A DNA stretch of 64,000 nucleotides from Blastococcus sp. TF02-09 (GTDB lineage Bacteria; Actinomycetota; Actinomycetes; Mycobacteriales; Geodermatophilaceae), in the NCBI RefSeq assembly GCF_003319105.1, contig NZ_QOHH01000003.1, positions 372,001 to 436,000 on the forward strand, given 5' to 3'. Position 1 is the stretch's first letter; each line of letters opens with the position of its first letter. Below are positions 58,102-64,000 of the stretch, one piece after another. The translations under genes were made by a program, and so were the position numbers. The notes under the pieces were generated by a model. It did no database searches. It had not been told where the DNA came from and saw only the letters and a program-made list of their open reading frames with translations.

Positions 58102-58602
58102 CTAGACGACCTGGTGGAGCCAGGTGACCGGGCTGCCGTCGCCGGCATGCCGGTACACCTCGAGGTCGGCGTCCCAGGCCGCCCCCAGCAGCTCGTCGAC
58201 ACCGTGCCGGAACGCCTCGATGGACGACGTCGTCGCCGCAAGGTGCCGCAGCTGCTGCTCGCTGATCATGATGTCGCCGTTGGCGCTGGTCGGCGCACGG
58301 AAGACACCGTGGCCGGGCACGTAGGACATCCGCTCGCCGTCGTTGCCGTGGCTGGCTTCCTCGGTGACCTCGAAGCGCAGCATCGGCCACTGGCGCAGGG
58401 CAGCCACCAGCCGGGCACCCGTCCCCGGCGAACCGGTCCAGGCCACCTCGGCACGGTAGGAACCGTGCGCCGCGGGCTGGCCGTCCCACGACAGGGAGAC
58501 CGGCGTGCCGACGACGCGCTCGAGCGCCCACTCGACATGCTGGCAGAGCGCTTTCGGGCACGCGTGCACGAAAACGACACCCTGGGTTGACCGTCGCTGC
58601 AC
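58102..58602 (-). CDS. DUF3145 protein
   Basis: 166 residues from GTG 58602, which has a GGAGG site; the longer upstream frame is Arg/Gly noise. The family start TRGVVFVHACPKALCPHVEW-like pattern is present as QGVVFVHACPKALCQHVEWAL, then EVAWTGSPGTGARLVAALRQWPMLRFEVTEEA and the closing VTWLHQVV. Highly conserved in actinobacteria next to the fab operon; function unknown. Confidence 0.92.
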   Translation of the reverse strand: MQRRSTQGVVFVHACPKALCQHVEWALERVVGTPVSLSWDGQPAAHGSYRAEVAWTGSPGTGARLVAALRQWPMLRFEVTEEASHGNDGERMSYVPGHGVFRAPTSANGDIMISEQQLRHLAATTSSIEAFRHGVDELLGAAWDADLEVYRHAGDGSPVTWLHQVV

Positions 58603-59005
58603 GGGGCACCTCCATCGACTCGATCGGTCTCGTCTTCCCCTACGGACCCATCGATTCGGTGACTGGCTGTGTTCGGCAGTGGCGGAGCAGGGCTCCCGGG
58701 AACAGTCTGCATGATGGTGACCCGATCGCGCCAGCCCGGGTGGTGCGGTTGTGCCCGTTGTGACGGAAGAGACCGGATCGGCCGCTTTACCGCTGGTCAA
58801 GCCCCTACCACGGGTCCTAGGTCCCCGTCCACCGGACCGGCGACGCTTTGTGGCTCTTTCGCCGGGATCCAGCGCGAGCCCTCCGTGCGACCGGCGCGCC
58901 GATTGCGTAGGGCGGTGCCGCCTGGTGACGCACCGTAACGGGCGTTCGCCACGGACAGTGGTAAGCCCCGTCCAGAGCGGCGTGTCGCCCGTGCCGGCCG
59001 GGCCC
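58603..59005. other. 403-base intergenic region, no gene recognised
   Basis: It lies upstream of DUF3145 and downstream of the GGDEF gene end, both on the minus strand. An 89-codon plus-strand frame near 58669-58938 has poor composition and no ribosome site. Partial inverted repeats around 58800 (GGTCCTAGGTCC) are too weak to call. I see no RNA gene. Confidence 0.4.
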
Positions 59006-60190
59006 TCACGCGGACGGTACGGCGAAGCGGTCGCCGCCGGCGGCCTTCGCCCGGTACATGGCGGCGTCGGCCCGGTGCAGCAGGTCGGCGACGTCCTCCC
59101 CCGGCACCACCTCGGCGACACCGATGCTGGCGGTGACCCCTCCGCGGGCGCCCACCACGGCGATCGCCTGGCACAGGCGCTGGGCCAGCATCTCCCCGGA
59201 GAACGTGTCCGAGATGTCGGCCAGGACGGCGAACTCGTCGCCCCCCAGCCGGGCCACCGTGTCGGTCTCGCGGACGGCGGCGCCCAGGACCGAGGCGACG
59301 GCCTTGAGCAGCGCGTCGCCGGCGGCGTGCCCGTCCCGGTCGTTGACCCCCTTGAACCCGTCCAGGTCGACGGCGCAGACCACCGTCCGGCGCCCGCTCG
59401 CAGCGGCGGCCACGGCCAGCGGCAACCGCTCGATCAGGGTCCGCCGGTTGGGGATGCCGGTGAGCGGGTCGGTGGCGGCCAGCGTGCGCTGGGTGGCGAT
59501 GAGCTGGACCTGGCGGTCGTGGGCCGCCCATGCGTTGGCCGAGGACATCGTGCAGATGAGGGTGAAGGCGCCCAGGACGGCGACGAAGAAGGCCGCCGAG
59601 GTGGTCATGCCCGACGTCCCGAAGACCAGGACGTAGCCGCTCATCATGAGGACGCCCATGGCCACCACCCCGTGCGGCGGATAGGCCACGGCCATGTAGG
59701 TCAGGGTCAGGAAGAGCAGCGCGTCCACCGGGCTCGAGGCCCCGCCGTCCAGCCAGGTGGCGAGCAGGATCAGCGCCGTCGTCGCGATGGTCCAGAGGTA
59801 GAACATCGCGGGCCCGCGGCGGTCGCGCAGGATCGCTCTCAGCGGCAGCAGCAGGAGCGCCGGGCAGCCGAGGATGACCGCCACGGCCATGAGCAGCAGC
59901 CCCGGGTGGTGCCGCCCCGGGGTCTCGGTGAACAGCGCGTAGACCAGGACGGCCGCGGCGCTGAGCTGGCTGAGCAGCACGCCGTAGCGCACGTGCCGGA
60001 TCCAGTAGGCGGCGCGGTCGTCGTCCTCCGCCAGCGTCCGGAACAGCCCGTCCCGGAGCATCCCGAGCCGCCGGCGGAGCATGCCCGCGTCGCGGGCGCC
60101 CGCCGGTGCGCCGCCCTCGCGGCGGTCGCCCGGGAATGCGCTGGTCACGGCGGTGTGATCGTCGCCACGCCGGTGCCGCTTGATCCGCAC
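59006..60190 (-). CDS. Membrane diguanylate cyclase (GGDEF)
   Basis: 394 residues. After a 40-residue polar lead, six hydrophobic segments (about 65-220) form a membrane sensor of unassigned type; the GGDEF domain (about 230-390) has DPLTGIPNRRTLIERL, intact GGDEF at 316-320 and the I-site R307-D310. It should make c-di-GMP with product inhibition. GTG 60190 is taken as start, but a GTG at 60146 is an alternative. Confidence 0.9.
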   Translation of the reverse strand: MRIKRHRRGDDHTAVTSAFPGDRREGGAPAGARDAGMLRRRLGMLRDGLFRTLAEDDDRAAYWIRHVRYGVLLSQLSAAAVLVYALFTETPGRHHPGLLLMAVAVILGCPALLLLPLRAILRDRRGPAMFYLWTIATTALILLATWLDGGASSPVDALLFLTLTYMAVAYPPHGVVAMGVLMMSGYVLVFGTSGMTTSAAFFVAVLGAFTLICTMSSANAWAAHDRQVQLIATQRTLAATDPLTGIPNRRTLIERLPLAVAAAASGRRTVVCAVDLDGFKGVNDRDGHAAGDALLKAVASVLGAAVRETDTVARLGGDEFAVLADISDTFSGEMLAQRLCQAIAVVGARGGVTASIGVAEVVPGEDVADLLHRADAAMYRAKAAGGDRFAVPSA

Positions 60191-60293
60191 TCACCCCGGA
60201 GGGTGAGGCAGGGTTGCGGAACAGCTTGAGCCGCACCTCATGCCTGCCCGGCGCCCGTCCGGGTACGCGGCGGGCATGGGACGACACCAGGGC

Positions 60294-61169
60294 ATGGCCG
60301 ACGCCGGACGCGACGAGGTGCGCACACGCGTGCTGGGGGCATGGGACGCCTTCCTCGCCCAGGCCGAGCGCGTCGACCTCGATCGCCCCTCGCGCCTGCC
60401 GGGGTGGCGGGCGCACGAGATCTGCGTGCACCTGGGCTGCTGGGACGACCACACCGCGATGGCTGACCTGATCGCGTCCGCGCGCACGGGGGCCACCGGC
60501 TCCCCGCCCGACCCCGACGCAGTGAACGCCCGCGTCACCGCCGCGCACGCCGGGGCCTCCCGCGCCGAGGTGCTCGATGCGCTCCGCCGCAACCGCGAGG
60601 CCACCGCGCGGTACCTCGCCGAGGAGCCCGTCGAGCTCGACACCGCGCCGACGGTCTCCGTGGTCGGCCGCGTGCCGCTGCTCAGCGTCGTGCTGGGGCA
60701 GGCGTACGAGCTGGCCGTGCACGGCCTGGACCTGGTCTCCTGCGGCGCGGAGCCGCCTCCGGCGGAGGTGCTGCAGTCGGGCCTGGCCGCGCTCACCGAC
60801 GTGACCGGCGCGCTGGCCACCTCCTGCGGCATCACCGGCGGGGTCACGCTGGCCACGCCGGACGGCGGCTGGTCCTTCGACGCCGATCCCGAGGGCTGGC
60901 GGGTGCACGCGGTGCCCGGCGGCGCCCACGAGGGGCCCGCGGTCGAGGCGTCCGCGCAGCTGCTGCTCGAGGCGGCGTCGGGGCGGATCAACCCGGTGCC
61001 GGCCGTCGCCAAGCGCCAGCTCAAGGTGCACGAGGTCACGGGCCTGCTCGCGCTGGCGCCGATCGTGCAGAAGGTTCCGGGCATCCCGGGCGGCCCGATC
61101 CTGCAGCTCGCCGCGCGCACGATGGGTGGGGCCGGCGGCGTGCTCGGCCGGCTGTTCAGGAAGGGCTGA
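60294..61169 (+). CDS. Maleylpyruvate isomerase family, mycothiol-dependent enzyme
   Basis: About 291 residues from ATG 60294 (ATGs at 60240 and 60276 are possible). The N-terminal DinB-like four-helix domain (RVDLDRPSRLPGWRAHEICVHLGCWDDHTAM) gives a metal site from conserved histidines (H in EICVHLG, later HGLDLVS). C-terminal SCP2-like region includes LATPDGGWSFDADPEGW. Relatives use mycothiol as cofactor. Its exact substrate is unknown. Confidence 0.85.
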   Translation: MADAGRDEVRTRVLGAWDAFLAQAERVDLDRPSRLPGWRAHEICVHLGCWDDHTAMADLIASARTGATGSPPDPDAVNARVTAAHAGASRAEVLDALRRNREATARYLAEEPVELDTAPTVSVVGRVPLLSVVLGQAYELAVHGLDLVSCGAEPPPAEVLQSGLAALTDVTGALATSCGITGGVTLATPDGGWSFDADPEGWRVHAVPGGAHEGPAVEASAQLLLEAASGRINPVPAVAKRQLKVHEVTGLLALAPIVQKVPGIPGGPILQLAARTMGGAGGVLGRLFRKG

Positions 61170-61809
61170 CCCGCGCGCGGCGACGTCGGAACCAGACGAG
61201 GACGGCGACGACGAGGGCGGCCAGCGGCAGCGCGACCGCCGCCGTGACGCCCGAGGCCAGCGCGGGCGCCGAGGCGCCGACACCCACCTGGACCACGGTG
61301 CTCGGCAGGATGCCCAGCCCGGTGGCGGCCAGGTAGGGCAGCAGCCGCATGGCGGTCAGCCCGCTCCCGTAGCTGAGCACCACGAAGGGGACGACGGGGA
61401 GCAGCCGGCCGACCAGGAGCGGGACGAAGCCGCGGTCGACCAGCAGCCGGTCGAGCCGGTCCAGCCGCGGCCCTGCCAACCGGGCGACCGCGGCCCGGCC
61501 CAGCCGGCGGGCCAGCACGAAGCTGCCGAGCGCGGCGAGCATCGCGCCGGTCAGGGCGACGAGCAGACCGGGGACGAACCCCGCGACCAGCCCGAGCAGC
61601 ACGGAGACGGCGGTGCGGGGCACGGGCGCCATCAGCAGCAGACCCACGCCGGCCACCAGCCCCGCCCAGCCGGCGGCCCCGGCGTCGTCCAGCCACCGCC
61701 GGACGACGTCGACGTCGGGCAGCTCGACGGTCAGTGCGACGACGAGCCCCGCCACGAGCAGGAGCACCAGCAGCGCCGCCCGCAGCCAGGTGGTGTCACT
61801 GCTGCCCAT
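61156..61809 (-). CDS. TVP38/TMEM64 family membrane protein
   Basis: 217 residues with about six helices. Family signatures: PVPRTAVSVLLGLVAGFVPGLLVALTGAMLAALGSFVLARRLGR, then RGFVPLLVGRLLPVVPFVVLSYGSGLTAMRLLPYLAATGLGILPSTVVQVGVG. These proteins (DedA-like superfamily) are thought to act in lipid scrambling or membrane homeostasis. ATG 61809 is used. It overlaps the mycothiol-type gene end by 14 bases, convergent. Confidence 0.88.
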   Translation of the reverse strand: MGSSDTTWLRAALLVLLLVAGLVVALTVELPDVDVVRRWLDDAGAAGWAGLVAGVGLLLMAPVPRTAVSVLLGLVAGFVPGLLVALTGAMLAALGSFVLARRLGRAAVARLAGPRLDRLDRLLVDRGFVPLLVGRLLPVVPFVVLSYGSGLTAMRLLPYLAATGLGILPSTVVQVGVGASAPALASGVTAAVALPLAALVVAVLVWFRRRRARVSPS

Positions 61810-61850
61810 CCGCACCGGACCATGATCCGGCACGGACGGGCGGTCCCCGG

Positions 61851-63116
61851 TCAGCAGCCGCCGAGGGAGATGCCGTGCCCCGTCAGCCACGGCACCGGGT
61901 TGACGCGGTTGGCGTACAGGCCGCCCTCGTGCACCTCGAAGTGCAGGTGCGGGCCGGTGGACTGGCCGCGGTTGCCCACCTCGGCGATCTGCTGCCCCGC
62001 AGTCACGGCCTGACCGGCGCTCACGAAGAACTGGTTCACGTGGCCGTAGAGGGTGATGGTGCCGTCGCCGTGCTGGATCGCGACCGCGAGCCCGAAGCCG
62101 CTGGCCGGGCCGGCCTGGAGCACGACACCGCCCTCCGGCACGAAGATCGGCGTGCCGATCGGGGCGGCGATGTCGACGCCGGCGTGCAGCGTCCCCCAGC
62201 GCTGGCCGTAGCAGGAGGTGACCCGGCCGGTCGTCAGCGCGGCGGTGCTGCCGCCCGCGGCCAGGGCCCGGGTCGCGGTCGGCGCGGTCGTGGTGACGGC
62301 GCTGGCGGCCGCGGCGGCCGCCTCGCGGGCGGCCTGCTGGGCCTCCCACGCCCGGGCGGCGTCGCGGGCGCCCTCCATCTGCAGCAGCCGGATCTCGGCG
62401 TCCCGCAGCTGCTGGGCCAGGTCCAGCTTCTGCAGCGACAGGGCGTCGAACTCGGCCTGCGCACCGGACAGCTGCCGCGCTGCGGCGGCGTGCGCCTCCG
62501 CGGCGGCGCCGGCGGCGCGGTCCCGCTCGGCGACGGTCGCCTGCGCGGCCTCCTCGGCGCGCGCCTGCGCCACCTCGACGATCTCCATCGCGTCCAGCGT
62601 CTCGGCCCGCTGCTCGCCGAGGGTGTCGAGCGTGGCGGCCTGCTCCAGGAGCTCGGCGGGGCCGTCGGCGTTCAGGAGCAGGTGCAGGTCGCCGAAGGTC
62701 TCCTGGCCACCGCCCATGTACGCCTGACGCCCGACCTCGGAGACCTCGTCCTGGGCCTCCGCGACGGCCTGCTTCGCTGCGAAGAGGGCGAGCTCGGCGG
62801 CCTCGGCCTCCCGGGTGGCGGCGTCGAGTGCCGCCTGCGCGGCGAGCGCCTCACCGCTGGCCACCTCGGCCTCGTGCGTCATCCGCTGCAGCTTCTGCTC
62901 GGCTTCGGTCACCCGTCCGCTGAGCGCGGCGATCTCCGCGGCGACGGCGTCGTGCTGGGAGCGGGCCTCCTCGACGCGGGCGTCGTCGGCGGGCGCCGCG
63001 ACGGCGGCGGGCGCGCCGACCAGCGCAGCGGCCATCAGCGTGGCGGCGATCAGGGGCGTCCGGAGCCGTCGGCCGCGGCGGGACATCATGCTGCGCAGGT
63101 GGTGCGAGGTCGCCAA
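61851..63116 (-). CDS. Secreted coiled-coil M23 peptidase (LytM type)
   Basis: 421 residues from TTG 63116, placed 10 bases after GGAG and downstream of the riboswitch; ATG 63089 or 63086 are alternatives without ribosome sites. Signal peptide: basic RRGRRLR, then a hydrophobic stretch and AAVA cleavage near residue 36. Residues 40-270 form two long coiled-coil segments rich in Ala/Glu. The LytM domain (about 300-421) has HAGVDIAAPIG and GPHLHFEVH, the zinc ligands of a cell-wall hydrolase. Expected role: peptidoglycan cleavage, controlled by c-di-AMP. Confidence 0.9.
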   Translation of the reverse strand: MATSHHLRSMMSRRGRRLRTPLIAATLMAAALVGAPAAVAAPADDARVEEARSQHDAVAAEIAALSGRVTEAEQKLQRMTHEAEVASGEALAAQAALDAATREAEAAELALFAAKQAVAEAQDEVSEVGRQAYMGGGQETFGDLHLLLNADGPAELLEQAATLDTLGEQRAETLDAMEIVEVAQARAEEAAQATVAERDRAAGAAAEAHAAAARQLSGAQAEFDALSLQKLDLAQQLRDAEIRLLQMEGARDAARAWEAQQAAREAAAAAASAVTTTAPTATRALAAGGSTAALTTGRVTSCYGQRWGTLHAGVDIAAPIGTPIFVPEGGVVLQAGPASGFGLAVAIQHGDGTITLYGHVNQFFVSAGQAVTAGQQIAEVGNRGQSTGPHLHFEVHEGGLYANRVNPVPWLTGHGISLGGC

Positions 63117-63140
63117 GGCGACGGTTCTCCGTTCCTCACG

Positions 63141-63311
63141 TCCGCCTACCGAGTTAGCTGACGGGTTCGGGCTCATGAGTGCTTTACCTGCCCGGCGTCC
63201 CCGTACGCGGGCAGGACTCACCCCAGGACTGCGGTGGGTCCCCGGTCCCCCCGACCATCAGGCCGGCGGGTTCGGCGGGGTCCGCCGAGGCCCTCGGGTT
63301 CGAAGGCGGAG
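63141..63311 (-). promoter_or_regulatory. c-di-AMP riboswitch (ydaO-yuaA class)
   Basis: On the minus strand the 3' segment GAACCCGTCAGCTAACTCGG and AGGCGGA, the middle GGGGTGAGTCCTGCC, and GGGCAGGTAAAGCACTCATG match the conserved aptamer. P1 forms between TCCGCCT (63310-63304) and AGGCGGA (63147-63141), extended by CCGAG with CTCGG. The GGAG ribosome site of the M23 gene lies just downstream of the aptamer. c-di-AMP binding normally represses such cell-wall hydrolase genes in actinobacteria. Confidence 0.92.
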
Positions 63312-63471
63312 CTCGTTGGACCGGAGGAGACGGTACAAGTGGAACCTTGGAATGTCACAGGGTGATAACGGCCTTTCGATGGCCGCCGACTGGACTCACC
63401 GATGCGACCAGCGCTCTCGCGCCCGCGTCGCCCGCCTGTGATCCGTGTCGCTCTGGCAGGCTGTCCGCACC

Positions 63472-63545
63472 GGGGCGGTAGCTCAGCCGGTCAGAGCATG
63501 GGACTCATAATCCCTGGGTCGTGGGTTCGAGCCCCACCCGCCCCA
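63472..63545 (+). tRNA. tRNA-Met (anticodon CAT)
   Basis: 74 bases folding fully: acceptor GGGGCGG with CCGCCCC, D stem GCTC/GAGC, anticodon stem TGGGA/TCCCT around CTCATAA (CAT), T stem GTGGG/CCCAC around TTCGAGC, discriminator A; no CCA encoded. First pair G1-C72 rules out initiator type; an Ile2 tRNA with modified C34 cannot be excluded from sequence alone, but elongator Met is favoured. Confidence 0.9.
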
Positions 63546-63561
63546 CGGTCGCGTCATCTGG

Positions 63562-64000
63562 TCACCACAGCGACAGGGACCGGCGGAAGATGCCGGCGAT
63601 GTCGTCCTCGGTGACCTCCTTCGGGCACGTGGCGAGCAGCCGCTGCTGCTTCATCGTGCCCTCGACCAGGTCGGGGATGTCCGCCTCGCCGAATCCGACC
63701 GCGCCGACCCCGTTCGGGATGTCGATGTCGCGCATCAGGTCGGCCAGCACGGTGGGCAGGAACTCCGCGGCGTCCGTCGGCTGGCCGGCGTTCGGTGCGA
63801 GCAGCTGGGCCACCCGTACGTGCCGCTCCGGCGACGCGTCGAACGTGAACCGGAAGGCCTCCGGCGCGGTCAGGGCGACCGACATCCCGTGCGGCACCAT
63901 CGCCTCGTCGGCCGGGTAGTCCTTCGGGTGGAAGTCCTTCACCTGCCCGGCGATCGGGTAGGCGTTGGCGTGCGGGATGTGCACCCCCGCGTTGCCGAAG
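63562..64000 (-). CDS. Hydroxyacid-oxoacid transhydrogenase / iron-containing alcohol dehydrogenase, C-terminal part
   Basis: The gene runs off the end of the window; 145 C-terminal codons are seen, reading FGNAGVHIPHANAYPIAG and later DYPADEAMVPHGMSVALTAPEAFRF, which is characteristic of the HOT (ADHFE1-like) subgroup of iron-containing alcohol dehydrogenases. Metal histidines are in HIPHANAYP. They oxidise 4-hydroxybutyrate using 2-oxoglutarate as acceptor. The end of the gene converges on tRNA-Met. Only the C-terminal domain is visible, so substrate class is inferred. Confidence 0.85.
   Translation of the reverse strand, partial: FGNAGVHIPHANAYPIAGQVKDFHPKDYPADEAMVPHGMSVALTAPEAFRFTFDASPERHVRVAQLLAPNAGQPTDAAEFLPTVLADLMRDIDIPNGVGAVGFGEADIPDLVEGTMKQQRLLATCPKEVTEDDIAGIFRRSLSLW

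Noticed and set aside
58669-58938. 89-codon plus-strand frame in the DUF3145-GGDEF gap
   Set aside because: No ribosome site, random composition and no recognisable motif.

Overview
The window is high-GC DNA (roughly 72-75% by eye) with dense, short-spaced genes, many GTG starts and frequent 4-base ATGA/GTGA overlaps. It looks like ordinary chromosome of an actinobacterium. Lineage pointers are an F420:NADPH oxidoreductase, a mycothiol-dependent maleylpyruvate isomerase family protein, a FasR/PucR regulator in front of a fabD-fabH-acpP-fabF-accD operon, and Mycobacterium/Streptomyces-like order (glnA2 near panB; nif3, zinc-ribbon and RNase H/CobC genes in a row; ahpE, DUF3052, aceE, PucR, fabD in a row). 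Family Geodermatophilaceae (Blastococcus, Geodermatophilus, Modestobacter) is my best inference, from overall feel rather than a search. No insertion sequence, prophage or CRISPR array was seen.

Layout. 1-5.8 kb: tail of an unknown protein, glutamine synthetase, nadE-panB and small orphan genes. 5.8-10.5 kb: AbiEi-like orphan, F420 reductase, a diguanylate cyclase and an M24 peptidase. 10.5-13.5 kb: a minus-strand stress-flavoured block (ChaB-like, alpha/beta hydrolase with an apparent CTG start, two small hydrophilic proteins, Vms1-like peptidyl-tRNA hydrolase). 13.7-19.8 kb: small accessory enzymes, two gene remnants (YdeI-like, TetR-like), and an FMN reductase-MFS operon divergent from soxR with a clear SoxR-type operator. 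19.9-28.1 kb: signalling cluster (GGDEF-EAL, PAS-PAS-GAF-SpoIIE phosphatase, MEDS-HATPase anti-sigma kinase, MASE1 hybrid kinase with two receivers and an HPt). 28.1-30.1 kb: RNase P RNA downstream of a satD-DUF3307-like gene pair with AT-rich half-sites in front. 30.1-37 kb: deacetylase, membrane proteins, a second GGDEF-EAL protein and the nif3 operon. 37-44.6 kb: FUSC transporter and a lipid/hydrolase block (WS/DGAT acyltransferase, SDR, three alpha/beta hydrolases). 44.7-58 kb: tRNA-Val, peroxiredoxin, DUF3052, aceE, M20 amidohydrolase, cupin-PAP2 pair, fasR and the fatty-acid synthesis operon. 58-64 kb: DUF3145, another diguanylate cyclase, a mycothiol-type enzyme, a TVP38 membrane protein, an M23 peptidase under a c-di-AMP riboswitch, tRNA-Met, and the C-terminal part of a hydroxyacid-oxoacid transhydrogenase.

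How the parts connect. Central metabolism dominates: nitrogen assimilation, NAD and pantothenate synthesis, pyruvate dehydrogenase E1 and then the type II fatty-acid genes, i.e. acetyl-CoA supply beside its main anabolic use. Overlaid is unusually rich second-messenger signalling: four GGDEF proteins, a partner-switching type phosphatase/kinase pair, a multi-step phosphorelay kinase and a c-di-AMP-sensing leader. The points most worth a second look are the SoxR promoter geometry, the satD-DUF3307-rnpB arrangement, the FabD with an added lipoyl-like domain, the degenerate receiver in the hybrid kinase, the CTG start, and the antisense-derived tail of the MFS protein.
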